A stretch of DNA of 58,654 nucleotides from Candidatus Heimdallarchaeota archaeon (GCA_019058165.1 JAHLVZ010000007.1:1-58654); one strand, 5' to 3'; shown: positions 7,486-17,427, counted from the first letter of the stretch. A program made the numbers and translations. The notes: a model not told the origin generated them from the sequence alone.

Positions 7486-8316
7486 TTGAAACTAATCCTG
7501 TGGTTGGGTCCACTTGCTATTTCTATTGGAATTGTTCTCACTCATATTTTGGGTGAATGGATTTCTGAGCATATGAGTAAGTGGCATCATCATCTTGAAA
7601 GCTTAGGTGCAGGATTAATGATTGGAATCATTTTTCTCGAGCTCCTACCTCAAATTTCTATAGGAGGAAAGGAATTAGGTTTTTACATCTATATTCCATT
7701 AGTTGTAGGTTTTACACTCATTGCTTTGGTTGAAAAAATCGTTTACAAAAGAATTCTGAACAAAAATCCAACAACACCCAAAATTAACAAACAATCAGAA
7801 GAAACCAAAATTACTAATGATTTGGAATATGAAAAGGAGCTTGCTGAAGTTGAATGCATTGTTCCTGAATATCATGCTGTTTTCGAAGGTGTTGCTTTAA
7901 TCACCCATGGTCTTGTTTTGGGTATTCTTATTACTGTTATCTTTAATGAAGAGACATTTAATACTAGTTGGCTTCTTCTATTATTCGTTTTACTACCTCT
8001 ATTCATAAGATCATTTACATTGGCTTTTTCTGCTGAACAAATCCTTCAAGATATTCATGGTAGAAAGAACAAAGTAATTCGCTATTTAGGTTATCTAACT
8101 CCTTTTGTAGGAGCCTCTTTAGGGATAATATTTGTTTATGTACAAAGTCCATTAGCATTATTCACTGTATTTGCTCTTGTTCTTGGATTAGTTTTATTCT
8201 TAGTGGTAAGAGATATGATTCCTTTAGGGAAAAAGGGAAAACCACTTTTCTTTCTTATAGGCATTATTTTTACTATTGGTACATTTCTCATTTCAGAACT
8301 TCTAATACAAGTTTAG
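7486..8316 (+). CDS. ZIP-like divalent metal transporter
   Basis: 276 residues with about eight hydrophobic segments, from TTG 7486, with GGGTGAT just upstream. The second segment carries HHHLESLGAGLMIGIIFLELLP and a later one EYHAVFEGVAL, arrangements typical of ZIP (SLC39) carriers where His/Glu residues line the metal path. A charged cytoplasmic loop (about residues 90-120) separates helices 3 and 4. The match is partial, so substrate (Zn, Fe, Mn) and direction are not assigned. It is a single gene in no operon. Confidence 0.6.
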   Translation: MKLILWLGPLAISIGIVLTHILGEWISEHMSKWHHHLESLGAGLMIGIIFLELLPQISIGGKELGFYIYIPLVVGFTLIALVEKIVYKRILNKNPTTPKINKQSEETKITNDLEYEKELAEVECIVPEYHAVFEGVALITHGLVLGILITVIFNEETFNTSWLLLLFVLLPLFIRSFTLAFSAEQILQDIHGRKNKVIRYLGYLTPFVGASLGIIFVYVQSPLALFTVFALVLGLVLFLVVRDMIPLGKKGKPLFFLIGIIFTIGTFLISELLIQV

Positions 8317-8329
8317 ATTAAATTGTGTC

Positions 8330-9376
8330 TTACTGTGGACCAACGTCTTTTCTTTCCAATATTATTATACCCAAAATAAAGAGTAAAGCTGTAATGGCTA
8401 CCATTACTATTATGCTTACAATTGGATTTATGTAACCTGTTTCCGGTAGTAAGAAAGTTAATCCGTTTTCGGGATCAGCAGAACCAATGAATTCAGAGAC
8501 ATCTGAAAACATACTGACATACGTACCAAAGAATAAACCAAAGTTTTGTTGGAAGAAAGGTATAGGTTGGAACCCAAAGAAACCTAAGAATGTAGTAAAT
8601 ATGAGACTTAGATTGTAACCAATATCTATCAAATAAAGATGCCCTGATTCATAATATGTTGGGATAGCAACTCTAAAGATAATTCCTAAGAAATAAATGA
8701 AGATTATTAGAAACATAATTACTAGTACACTAATAACCATTCTTTTGTTTATTATTGAAAGAAATCCGAGCATCAATCCTATAACTGCAATCATTAGCAA
8801 TGCATAGAGGTAAATTGGAACCAAGAATTTCATTCCAGCAATAAAAACTGCAGAAGACACATCAAATAATGTACAGGTAATTGTTAAACCAAACAGCAAG
8901 GAAACAAATTGTAATAATGCCATGTTAACGAAATAACCTAAGAATTTACCCACGTAGAGTGTAGTTCTCCTAATTGGTTTTGTTAGAAGAAAAATCATTG
9001 TTCCACCTGATTCCTCACTTGAGATAAAAGTAGAGGCTGTTAAGCCACAATATAAGATTAGTAAGATTCCCGCATTCCAGAAGAAAGAATAAAATGCGAA
9101 GTAATTCACGACTGTAGCAATCTGGAAATCAATATTCATATCTGCGAGGGTTCCTGTTAGGGAACCAGAAACAATCATGGTAAAAACGAATGGAAAAACA
9201 ATAGATAATCCCAAGTAAGATAATACTCTTCTCAAGCTTAATAACTCTAGAAAAGTCTTCTGAAAAATAATAAAGAGACCAAAATTGCGTTTGCCATCCT
9301 TTTTCCTTCTCTTTCGCTTTGAATCAATCTCCATTGGAACGATTGCAGAAATATCTGGTTGTGTTATTTCTTCCAT
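8330..9376 (-). CDS. ABC-2 type transporter permease
   Basis: 348 residues, about six or seven membrane helices, with a cytoplasmic N-terminus rich in Arg/Lys (SKRKRRKKDGKR). The sequence SSEESGGTMIFLLTKPIRRTTLYVGKF is the coupling-helix region typical of ABC-2 (NatB/CcmB-like) permeases. A large exposed segment (about residues 225-310) precedes the last helix. Its ATG overlaps the stop of the ATPase gene (TAATG), so both are translated together. It is the last gene of a three-gene operon that starts with the giant propeller protein. Substrate unknown. Confidence 0.85.
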   Translation of the reverse strand: MEEITQPDISAIVPMEIDSKRKRRKKDGKRNFGLFIIFQKTFLELLSLRRVLSYLGLSIVFPFVFTMIVSGSLTGTLADMNIDFQIATVVNYFAFYSFFWNAGILLILYCGLTASTFISSEESGGTMIFLLTKPIRRTTLYVGKFLGYFVNMALLQFVSLLFGLTITCTLFDVSSAVFIAGMKFLVPIYLYALLMIAVIGLMLGFLSIINKRMVISVLVIMFLIIFIYFLGIIFRVAIPTYYESGHLYLIDIGYNLSLIFTTFLGFFGFQPIPFFQQNFGLFFGTYVSMFSDVSEFIGSADPENGLTFLLPETGYINPIVSIIVMVAITALLFILGIIILERKDVGPQ

Positions 9377-10479
9377 TATTTTGACCTCCTAGTTAATCTT
9401 CCGAAGATGCCTTTCTGCTCATCTTGAAACTCCTCTAATATTTTATCCTCATATAGAAAATCTGAACCGTATCGCTTAGAAATTACATTAATGAAAACTT
9501 CTTCTAATGTTACTTCTAAAGGTCCAAATTGTTGTAAAGTTGCACCATTTCTTTTCAGAATTTCAGGTAACCAAGCGTAAACTGAATCAATGAATTCGCT
9601 AGTGAAGATAATGACGTTATTGTGATCCATGAAAATTTGACTGGTTACACCCATGTTAAATAGGTCTTGCATAACTTGTTCTGGATTTGAACATTCTAAA
9701 GAGAACTGCCCAGTAGAGAACTCTTTTCTCATTTCTCTTAGTGTGATTCCTTGAAGACCAATTTTACCTTTAACAATGATTGTTACTCTAGAGACTAGCT
9801 TTTCAATTTCCGTTAATATATGACCACTTACAAAGATACTTGTACCGAGAATATCCGCTAGTTCTTTTATTGTATTAACCAATTTGAATCGCGATTCGGG
9901 ATCTAATCCTGCTGTACTTTCATCAAGTATTGCTAACCGTGGATGATGCATTAAAGCTTGAGCTACAGCTAATTTTGCTTTCATTCCTGTTGAAAATGCT
10001 ACAGGAAGCCTATGTCCATGTTGGGTCATCTCTAGAATATGCAAGAATTCCTTAGCTCGTTCTTTTGCAAGGGTTTTTTCTAAACCATGTAATTGACCCA
10101 TATAAACAAGGTATTTATAAGCTGACATAGTTTTCCAGAATTTTGGATTTGCAATAGCAACACCAAGTTGTTTGTTTGCTGCAGGAGAACCAATTGGTTT
10201 CCCAAAAATATATCCTTTACCAGCAGTAGGTCGAATTGTTCCAGCAATCATAAGCATGGAAGTAGTTTTTCCGGCACCATTTGGACCAAGATAACCATGC
10301 ACTTCTCCTTCTTTTACTGAAAGGTCAATACCGTCAACTGCTTTCACTAGATTGTATCCTCTGCCAAAATACTTCTTTAAGCCAACAGTTTGGATTGCAA
10401 GTTCTTCCTTGATTTCAACTTCTTCAATTTCTTCATCTATTTTTTTAGGTTCTACAGGGTAAGCATTAACATCTGTCAT
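9376..10479 (-). CDS. ABC transporter ATP-binding protein
   Basis: Complete nucleotide-binding domain: Walker A GPNGAGKTT, signature FSTGMKAKLA, Walker B LAILDESTAGLD and switch His in FVSGHIL. An extra C-terminal domain of about 100 residues follows, as in NatA-like exporters. I choose ATG 10479: the longer reading starts at a TTG (10512) inside the previous gene, while ATG 10479 follows that gene's TGA by 7 bases with GAGGAGG upstream. An N-terminal acidic extension (about 30 residues) precedes the domain. It powers the permease encoded immediately downstream, probably for export. Confidence 0.9.
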   Translation of the reverse strand: MTDVNAYPVEPKKIDEEIEEVEIKEELAIQTVGLKKYFGRGYNLVKAVDGIDLSVKEGEVHGYLGPNGAGKTTSMLMIAGTIRPTAGKGYIFGKPIGSPAANKQLGVAIANPKFWKTMSAYKYLVYMGQLHGLEKTLAKERAKEFLHILEMTQHGHRLPVAFSTGMKAKLAVAQALMHHPRLAILDESTAGLDPESRFKLVNTIKELADILGTSIFVSGHILTEIEKLVSRVTIIVKGKIGLQGITLREMRKEFSTGQFSLECSNPEQVMQDLFNMGVTSQIFMDHNNVIIFTSEFIDSVYAWLPEILKRNGATLQQFGPLEVTLEEVFINVISKRYGSDFLYEDKILEEFQDEQKGIFGRLTRRSK

Positions 10480-10486
10480 TGTTTCA

Positions 10487-13400
10487 TCACGCTCCTCCTC
10501 TATCTGGACCAAAGTCCGTTAAGTCTTCTTTCCGTTTAAATCTGAAGAATATCTTCAATCCAATAAAACTAACAGTTACTGCTCCTACTACCAGCCAAAC
10601 TAGTAGCAACCCACTACCTCTATCAATTGAAATTATCATATTGGTAAATGCGCTTATTCCATTTCGATCACTGACTGAAACAGTTAGATTGTGCTCACCA
10701 CCACTCAAGAAAATTTCTGCTTCTGAAGTAAACACAGTCGACACTACTTCATGATCGATATAGATTTTAGACATTACATCATCTGCATTACTGCTCCACT
10801 CGAGGTAATATTGCCCAACTCCTTGTTGGATTACTTGGAAATCTGTAATTGTGACAACAAATTCATTATCTATAGCTCTAATTCGTCCATTAAGATCACA
10901 AAGAATTAAATTTCCATCTAATGTTCCATTAAGTTCTTCTGGAATTATTGAATCATAGACTACATCTGTTATTTCCTTCCAAACACAACCTTCTTCTGAA
11001 ATATCTAATATTATTGTTTTGAATTCCCCTTCAGAAGTTACTAAAGAGACAAGAATTTCTGCTTGTCCATCACCTGTTACATCACCAATTGTTTTTGTAT
11101 AACCAGCTGGTAAAAGCGGAGGTTGTGAATAATCATCTTTCTCAACTTTTACAAATTCATATGTTACAACTATAGCAGGTATTGTCGATACATCAATTAT
11201 TTCTATAGCCATTCCTTGAGCAAAATCATCTTCACTATGTTTACCAATTGAAAAACCAGATACGATTTCAGGAATCCCATCGGAATTAACATCTTCATAA
11301 ACATCCACAAAACTGTCAGCTCCAATTCTAAAGAGTTGATCTACAAGCCAGTACCAACGATCAAATCCTGGTCTAAAAGTTGAATAAAAACTTAAGACAT
11401 TGCCAGTGATTCCATTAATTATGTATGTTCCTTCCATAAAATCTTCGCTACCATAAGGTCGGTAAAGTAAATGGTCATTTGTTCCATCTAAATTAAAGTC
11501 AGCAGCAAAGAATTGAATATTAAATTGATTCATTTCCCCAAGAATTTCATGATCTAATGTTCCAGTTACAAGATCAATAAAGACTGTATATTGTTTGTCA
11601 TTTTTATTAATGGTAAAAATAGCAAATAATTCATTCTGAGGCCAATTTATGTGAATTTCAAAAAATTGCTCATCAATCCAACCAAGTGGATTAAACCAAG
11701 ACCAAAATACCGTTGTGAAATTATCAGAATCAACTAATTGTACTTGCCCATCACCTAGAATTACAAAATCATCGGTGGTATTTCCTTGAATGTTCCCTAC
11801 ACCGGAAATAAGTGGATAATATGGAATCCAAAATCTATAATGCGGATCAATAGGTGCAGCTTCTCGAGTAATATTCCAGATTGGTGCACCATCAAAACCA
11901 CTTATACAATAAATGTAACTTCTTTGGCATCCCACCAAAATATCTTGGATTTCATCACTATCTTGATCAGCAATAGTGGCAAGTGACGTTAATCTCATTT
12001 GCTCTCGAGAGTAAACCTTTGAACTATTAGCAGGTAATGATTCCCAAACAATGGCTCCAGTAGCACCGTCCAGTAATTTGACTTTTGAAACATTTACTAG
12101 ATTGAATTCCCAATTATCATATTCTTGTTGAGCAAGCCACAAATCAGGAATTGAATCATTTGTAATATCTTCTGCTTGTAAAATGCTAATATATCCTCCA
12201 CCTACCAATTCTCGATCATCATAATCTATTTCATGATCCCAAATTGTTTCGCCGGAATCACCACTTATCATAGTAATTCTTGGTATGCGGAAACGATCAG
12301 TACTATATTGATCGAGATAATAGTATTCTTTTCTAAGGATATCAATGGTTGAATCGGAATTAACATCAAAATAGGGCTCGATTTTTACTTTTGCTGATTT
12401 TATCTGACTCCATAGTAAATCTCCAGTATCACCATCTAGGAGATATAGTCCATATCCTGCAAGATAAATAAGCACTTCTTCCTCTGGTGATCCTTGAAAA
12501 TCTCTAACGAAGAATGCATGATTACCATTAAATGGATATTGACCGTCTGAGGTATCTCCAAAATTTAACTGAAAATCGTCTTCTGAAGTTAACACTGTGA
12601 GATTCCATTGAGCTATCAAAGAGTTGTTAAACAAAGCATATACTTCTATTGTTTTCTCAAATTGTGAAGAACCCATGATTCCCGTGGGAATAATCATTTT
12701 GGTATAAGTTTCATTACCTACAGTCGCTACGCTTGTTGCAATACTTCTAACATCTTCAATATTGACAGAAGAAATACTCCAATCAACATATAGGTCATTC
12801 ATGCCTAGATTTAAGAGGGAAAGAGTGAGATTACTAAAGACTGCATCTGAACGTGCTGCCGTTAGAACTTTCGTTAATCCATAATCATCTACAACGTCCA
12901 TTGACATTGGATTATAGAAATCTTTACTTCCAAATGTAGATTGATCTGCCTCTGGACCGGTTCTACTGTAAGCAAGTACTCGATCAATCAATCCACCTGT
13001 GATGACATCATAAATTGCACAATAACCGTTCTCATCTGTAGTGAGAATATCTTTCTTACCATCACCATTCATGTCGAAACACTTGCGAACATCATACACA
13101 TTGCGAGCAAAAGTATACTCGATACCTTGAGTCTGATCGATATATCTCGCTTCCTCTGCGGCAATAATATCCCAAATAATTGAACCATCATAGCCACTGA
13201 GAAGCATTAACTCACCATCTTGCGAACCTATTACAACATCATAAAAACCATCCGAATCAATATCATCATCCATTAATTCTGTGTTCCAAACATCGTTAGA
13301 AGCACTTTGTTGCCACAATAATGAACCATCAGATGCATCTAAAGCGAAGACTGATTTATATGATGAAATTAACACATCACTAGTTCCATCATCAGAAATG

Positions 13401-13957
13401 TCTTCTATGAGCAAACCAGACCAAGATCGAGTTTCTTGTTCGGAAAAACCTATACCTTCTTGCCAAACGGTCTCTGTAGGACGATAAGACCAGATGATTT
13501 CTCCAGTTAAACCATTTAGCATTTCAGTATTGTTGAATTGTTGATTATCAATAGTAATAAGGACTTCTTTATTACTATCACCAGTTATGTCCTCAATTGG
13601 TGTAATACTTAGGATAGCTCCTGGTGTAGGATGAGTCCAATAGATATTACCATTTTCGACTAGTATTTTTGTTAAACCGATTTCTGTTCCAATGTAAACT
13701 ATTTGTTCTAGTTCACTCTCAGTATTAAAGTCAATTAAAGGAGAAGTAGTTAACTCTCCAGTTAATCCAGAAGTGGAACTCCAAAGTAAACCATTCTCTG
13801 CATTAGGAGTTAAATCTCCAGGACCCTCAGTATATTTACTCAAGAGAATAGCGGAGCTTGAATTAGGACTTGATACTAACATGCTCAAAAATAACGAATT
13901 TAAGGGGGTAGCTAGGATTATTAATATAATAACATATGATTTAATTTTTGAAAACAT
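10487..13957 (-). CDS. Giant exported beta-propeller protein (FG-GAP/PQQ-like), membrane anchored
   Basis: 1156 residues. N-terminal signal segment (about residues 5-30), then a long series of calcium-binding FG-GAP/VCBS-type turns (DISDDGTSDVL, DIDSDGFYDVVIGS, DMNGDGKKDIL, DVNSDGIPEIV, DVTGDGQAEILVS) alternating with PQQ-like blades (LDGDTGDLLWS, LDGATGAIVWES). An Ig-like stretch and a membrane helix (GLLLVWLVVGAVTVSFIGL) end it, with a short basic cytoplasmic tail. The ectodomain probably holds two or three propellers. The SD GAGGAAGG is close to ATG 13957. It is first in an operon with the ABC-2 exporter, so it may be its surface partner, receptor or cargo-handling subunit. Confidence 0.85.
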   Translation of the reverse strand: MFSKIKSYVIILIILATPLNSLFLSMLVSSPNSSSAILLSKYTEGPGDLTPNAENGLLWSSTSGLTGELTTSPLIDFNTESELEQIVYIGTEIGLTKILVENGNIYWTHPTPGAILSITPIEDITGDSNKEVLITIDNQQFNNTEMLNGLTGEIIWSYRPTETVWQEGIGFSEQETRSWSGLLIEDISDDGTSDVLISSYKSVFALDASDGSLLWQQSASNDVWNTELMDDDIDSDGFYDVVIGSQDGELMLLSGYDGSIIWDIIAAEEARYIDQTQGIEYTFARNVYDVRKCFDMNGDGKKDILTTDENGYCAIYDVITGGLIDRVLAYSRTGPEADQSTFGSKDFYNPMSMDVVDDYGLTKVLTAARSDAVFSNLTLSLLNLGMNDLYVDWSISSVNIEDVRSIATSVATVGNETYTKMIIPTGIMGSSQFEKTIEVYALFNNSLIAQWNLTVLTSEDDFQLNFGDTSDGQYPFNGNHAFFVRDFQGSPEEEVLIYLAGYGLYLLDGDTGDLLWSQIKSAKVKIEPYFDVNSDSTIDILRKEYYYLDQYSTDRFRIPRITMISGDSGETIWDHEIDYDDRELVGGGYISILQAEDITNDSIPDLWLAQQEYDNWEFNLVNVSKVKLLDGATGAIVWESLPANSSKVYSREQMRLTSLATIADQDSDEIQDILVGCQRSYIYCISGFDGAPIWNITREAAPIDPHYRFWIPYYPLISGVGNIQGNTTDDFVILGDGQVQLVDSDNFTTVFWSWFNPLGWIDEQFFEIHINWPQNELFAIFTINKNDKQYTVFIDLVTGTLDHEILGEMNQFNIQFFAADFNLDGTNDHLLYRPYGSEDFMEGTYIINGITGNVLSFYSTFRPGFDRWYWLVDQLFRIGADSFVDVYEDVNSDGIPEIVSGFSIGKHSEDDFAQGMAIEIIDVSTIPAIVVTYEFVKVEKDDYSQPPLLPAGYTKTIGDVTGDGQAEILVSLVTSEGEFKTIILDISEEGCVWKEITDVVYDSIIPEELNGTLDGNLILCDLNGRIRAIDNEFVVTITDFQVIQQGVGQYYLEWSSNADDVMSKIYIDHEVVSTVFTSEAEIFLSGGEHNLTVSVSDRNGISAFTNMIISIDRGSGLLLVWLVVGAVTVSFIGLKIFFRFKRKEDLTDFGPDRGGA

Positions 13958-14121
13958 AGTCTATTTCCTTCCTCAAGTTCCAGTTCATAAAATCCACTCG
14001 TATGAATTGGTTTTAGGCGGATCAAATGATCCTAATTGAATAAAATGAGAAGAACTTTAAAATAGCTTCAGATTAAGGCAAAAGAGAAAAGAAAAAAAAG
14101 AAAAAAGTGGAAAATAGAATT

Positions 14122-15087
14122 TCACTTCTTCCTACGTTTGATGAAAATAGCAATTAACGCTGTGGAGACGAGACCACCAATAGCTGCGAAAGTAGCGAAG
14201 TTTGCTGAAGCAGCTTTCATACCGCCTAAAGCAATCACTTCTTCATAATTTATATCCACAGTTATACCATCAATAGTTAATTTGCTACTGAATTGTATTT
14301 CTGATCGATCCAAGACACCTTCTTTAGTGTATTCTAATTCAACGTAGATTTTGTACAAATCATAATCATAGTAGATATTATCTGTACCATTCCATTGTTC
14401 CTTTTTTATGTAGTCAGAGAGGTCAAATTCAAAAGTCCATTTTCTCTTGGAATCTGTGAATTGGCTGACTGCAGAACTAAGCTTACTTTTACCCATTATT
14501 TTTATTGAAATTGCGTCCATAATGTTTCCAAGGGTATAGTTGTAAGTAATTGGTTCATAAGGATCAGCTAATGTATCCATAACCTCAGAGACATTGTACA
14601 TATCTGTGAAACCTTTGTTTATCACAACCCAATCTGGTTCAATCAAGAAATATATGTTGCCAAAGTTGTCAAAGAAGTTTGCTTCAAAGTCTACAAAAAC
14701 AGAGACATTGTTTACATAATCCCAGACATAATTTACACTAAAGAAATCAAAAAGATCTAATTCATCGTTTACAAATTCGCTAGCAGCATAGTCTCTATTA
14801 TCTCTAAAATCTACACCGTAAGCATCAGTTTCAATAGCATCAAATTCCCTGTTTAGAGTATCAAGCGCTGTTATATTGTATTCAATATCATAGTTTGTTG
14901 AATCCTCTAAGCCTATAGCGTCTTCATCTTCAGTAATTGTTGTTAATGTTGTATCTCTATAACCCCAAACATATATATCGCCAGCGTTCCAACCGGGTGG
15001 AACAGCTTGTGCTGTAGCAATATTGCTTACTAAAATTATAGCTGCAATTGCATTAATCAACATCAAAATTCTTATTTTTTTACTCAT
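14122..15087 (-). CDS. Surface protein, paralogue 3 of a tandem family
   Basis: About 321 residues; start set at ATG 15087, 6 bases after AGGTG (ATG 15093 and GTG 15096 lie upstream). Signal peptide, then W-x-AGDIYVWGYRD, a central block DPYEPITYNYTLGN with IMGKSKLSSA and WTFEFDL, and a C-terminal membrane helix followed by KRRKK. The same landmarks occur in the two genes upstream, so all three are paralogues. No enzymatic motif is visible; an all-beta extracellular domain is likely. It is separated from the next paralogue by about 116 bases, perhaps with its own promoter. Confidence 0.7.
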   Translation of the reverse strand: MSKKIRILMLINAIAAIILVSNIATAQAVPPGWNAGDIYVWGYRDTTLTTITEDEDAIGLEDSTNYDIEYNITALDTLNREFDAIETDAYGVDFRDNRDYAASEFVNDELDLFDFFSVNYVWDYVNNVSVFVDFEANFFDNFGNIYFLIEPDWVVINKGFTDMYNVSEVMDTLADPYEPITYNYTLGNIMDAISIKIMGKSKLSSAVSQFTDSKRKWTFEFDLSDYIKKEQWNGTDNIYYDYDLYKIYVELEYTKEGVLDRSEIQFSSKLTIDGITVDINYEEVIALGGMKAASANFATFAAIGGLVSTALIAIFIKRRKK

Positions 15088-15203
15088 ATGCATCACCTAA
15101 ATGCTACTTAGATTAGATAGCATCCTCATATAAGAATTCCTAACATGACATATTTAATGGAAAATAAAAGAAAAAAAAGCAGAAAAAATGAAGAAACAAG
15201 AGA

Positions 15204-16172
15204 TTAATTCTTTCTCTTATTCATCCATTTTACAAAAATAACCATACATGCTATTGCAGGAATCGCTAATAGATAACAGAATGGGGATGTCTCAGTTGTG
15301 ATGTATCCACCTAAATTGATGTAAGATTCGTAGTATGAGTTACTCATAACGTTATCTACTGTATGTTGTACTTTTCCATTATCAGTATAGTACTTGAGAA
15401 CTCCATCAGTAGTAAATTCCAGAATGACTTGTTCTGTTCTGACTTCATAGTTATAGTAGTTATCGTAGCCAGCTGTAGCATTAAATACACCTAGTTTTTG
15501 GACATTTGAGTAGTCAAAGTCGAAAGTCCATTTGTGTGTTGAGGATGTGAATTGTTGTTTAGCTTCTGCTAAGGTACTTTTGCCCATTATTGAGAAGGAA
15601 GTTGCATCATTTAGTACATCATCCAATGTGAAATTATGGGTAATTGGTAGATAGGGATCAACAACTGTGTCCAGTAATGTGCTTCCATTAAATACATCAT
15701 CTAATCGACTGTTAACTGCTGTCCAATTTGGATCAATTAACATCCAAGATGGAAAAGTAAATGAAAATGTATTCATTACTGTAACATTGTGTTCAAAATC
15801 CCATACATAATTAACTGTGAACATGTTTCCAAGTGAGTATAATCCATTGAAGATTTGTACATTATAAGAAGTTGTACCACCAACACCGAACATTCCTAAC
15901 ACATCATAATCATAAGTTAATGTACTATTATCTACATCAGTTAGATTATAGGTGAATAATGATCCTGTTTGGGATTCAACTACTGTTTCGGTATCTGTAT
16001 CGTAATCCATTATATGAAGGATTATCATATCTTCAGTAGCCCAAGTATACATGCTTCCATCAACCCAAGGAGCTTCTGCTGCATTCGCATATGTAAATGT
16101 GTTAAATAGAAGAATTATTGATACAAAAGATAAGACAAAGATTAGTTTGTTTTTAGTTTTCATTTGAATCAC
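15204..16172 (-). CDS. Surface protein, paralogue 2 of a tandem family
   Basis: 322 residues. The GTG start 16172 overlaps the TGA of the preceding gene and sits 5 bases from GGAGG, so translation is coupled. Signal peptide (FVLSFVSIILLFNTFTYANA), W-VDGSMYTWATED near the mature start, central DPYLPITHNFTLDD, IMGKSTLAEA and WTFDFDYS, then a membrane helix and a KWMNKRKN tail. Clear paralogue of its two neighbours, probably from tandem duplication. Function unknown; the conserved aromatic/Gly N-terminal motif suggests a shared fold rather than a known enzyme. Confidence 0.7.
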   Translation of the reverse strand: MIQMKTKNKLIFVLSFVSIILLFNTFTYANAAEAPWVDGSMYTWATEDMIILHIMDYDTDTETVVESQTGSLFTYNLTDVDNSTLTYDYDVLGMFGVGGTTSYNVQIFNGLYSLGNMFTVNYVWDFEHNVTVMNTFSFTFPSWMLIDPNWTAVNSRLDDVFNGSTLLDTVVDPYLPITHNFTLDDVLNDATSFSIMGKSTLAEAKQQFTSSTHKWTFDFDYSNVQKLGVFNATAGYDNYYNYEVRTEQVILEFTTDGVLKYYTDNGKVQHTVDNVMSNSYYESYINLGGYITTETSPFCYLLAIPAIACMVIFVKWMNKRKN

Positions 16173-17146
16173 CTACTCCTCCTATTTGATTTTCGTTTAG
16201 CAATTCGAACCACAGCCACAATTAGTAGAAATCCGGGGATCGCCATCCAGTATGCAAAGTTTCCTGTTAAAGCTTCGAGATCTCCAAAAACTGTGAGGAA
16301 CTCCATATAAACATCACCTTGATAGTCATCCATACGGACAATGTAATCCATTTCCATGAGAGCTCTTTGCAGAACACCACCTTTTGAATAACTCATTTCA
16401 TATGTGAAAATTGCTTTTGGATATGGATAATACTCATCATATCCTAGAGTACCATTTAAGACATCTGTATTAATGACATTTGTCAAATCAAATATAAGAC
16501 TCCATTCGGTAGTGTCGGATTTCATTTTACTTTTAGCATCAGCAAGATTGTTTTTACCCATAAAAGTATAGGATATTGAACTTAGGAAATCACCAAGAGT
16601 AATATTGTGAATAATTGGTTGATATGGGTCTGGAACAGAATCAACGATTTCTGATTCATTGAACATATCAATATATGCAGTATTGAGTTTTGCCCAATCA
16701 GGTTCTATGAGTAGCCAAGTGCTTAGACTAAGGCCAAAACCAACTAATTTTGTGCTATTTGTTCCATAGTCCCATTCGTAATCAATGCCTAGAAATGTAT
16801 TGATATTATCAAGGTAAGCGCTAACGTAATCGTCTACTGTAAAAACATAACCGAGATTACCACTTGAACCAGCAGTATCAGTCCAAATGGCATAATACAT
16901 TCCAGTTAATAAATTGATTTCAGTGACATTAAAAGTAGCAGTGTCTTGGTTTAGAAATTCCAATGCGAATTGTACGTCGTATTCAAGGTCATAGTCAGTG
17001 AAAATCTGATGGAATGAATCAGTAAAAGTAAAAATATCTCCTGCTTGCCATTCTCTATTAGCAGCATGAGTTGTGGTAAAATTACCAACAAGAAACAGTA
17101 CAAGTACTATTTTGGTCAACATCAAAATCTTAATTTTTCGATTCAT
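16169..17146 (-). CDS. Surface protein, paralogue 1 of a tandem family
   Basis: 325 residues with AGGTG 7 bases before ATG 17146. Signal peptide (MLTKIVLVLFLVGNFTTTHA), REWQAGDIFTFTDS at the mature N-terminus, central DPYQPIIHNITLGD, FMGKNNLADAKS and WSLIFDLT, C-terminal helix WMAIPGFLLIVAVVRIA and a basic tail. First gene of the tandem set and translationally coupled to paralogue 2. The divergent mature regions with the same landmarks suggest old duplications. No homologous characterised family is recognised. Confidence 0.7.
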   Translation of the reverse strand: MNRKIKILMLTKIVLVLFLVGNFTTTHAANREWQAGDIFTFTDSFHQIFTDYDLEYDVQFALEFLNQDTATFNVTEINLLTGMYYAIWTDTAGSSGNLGYVFTVDDYVSAYLDNINTFLGIDYEWDYGTNSTKLVGFGLSLSTWLLIEPDWAKLNTAYIDMFNESEIVDSVPDPYQPIIHNITLGDFLSSISYTFMGKNNLADAKSKMKSDTTEWSLIFDLTNVINTDVLNGTLGYDEYYPYPKAIFTYEMSYSKGGVLQRALMEMDYIVRMDDYQGDVYMEFLTVFGDLEALTGNFAYWMAIPGFLLIVAVVRIAKRKSNRRSR

Positions 17147-17253
17147 AGGAAAACACCTATTCCTATTTAAAAGTGAAAGCTACCTCATTTAAGAATTTCT
17201 TAAGTGGCATTTTCCAATTAGAAACTAAAAAGCAATTTTATTTTCCTTCCCCG

Positions 17254-17276
17254 AAAAAACTAATCCCTAATAGGGA
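17254..17276 (-). terminator. Hairpin plus T-run downstream of micro-ORF A
   Basis: TCCCT-AAT-AGGGA (17264-17276) forms a 5-bp hairpin. Read on the minus strand it is followed after four bases by six Ts (complement of A 17254-17259). It lies just beyond micro-ORF A and also between it and the surface-protein operon. Confidence 0.5.
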
Positions 17277-17285
17277 GATAAGGGG

Positions 17286-17305
17286 CGCTCCCCATGGAAG
17301 GAGCG
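17286..17305 (-). terminator. Hairpin 3 bases after the micro-ORF A stop
   Basis: CGCTCC (17286-17291) pairs with GGAGCG (17300-17305) around an 8-base loop. It begins immediately after the stop of the 28-codon ORF. The other two loci also have inverted repeats at or over the stop codon, so this may be a terminator or a stability element. Confidence 0.45.
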
Positions 17306-17308
17306 TTC

Positions 17309-17395
17309 TTACCTGCCTGTAAATAGGGCGAATTTCATTCTGGTTTTATTTTTATCTGCTTGGATTTTCTTTTTGTGTTCTTGCTTTTTTAGCAT
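17309..17395 (-). CDS. Micro-ORF A: 28-residue basic peptide
   Basis: ATG 17395 to TAA 17309, GGAGG 10 bases upstream. Ten of 28 residues are Lys/Arg, and the sequence ends KFALFTGR. It aligns end to end without gaps with micro-ORF B (KFALYTGR) and micro-ORF C (DYQMLIGR): Ile11, Arg19, an aromatic residue at 22 and Gly27-Arg28-stop are shared (B has Ile at both 10 and 11). No signal peptide or membrane helix. It lies divergent from the first wHTH regulator, behind the shared TTCTCA/TGAGAA promoter at 17666-17707. Equal length, good SD sites and conserved position argue for a real gene. Its function is unknown. Confidence 0.7.
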   Translation of the reverse strand: MLKKQEHKKKIQADKNKTRMKFALFTGR

Positions 17396-17427
17396 CAGCG
17401 TGATTCCTCCATTCTACCGCTTCTTTC

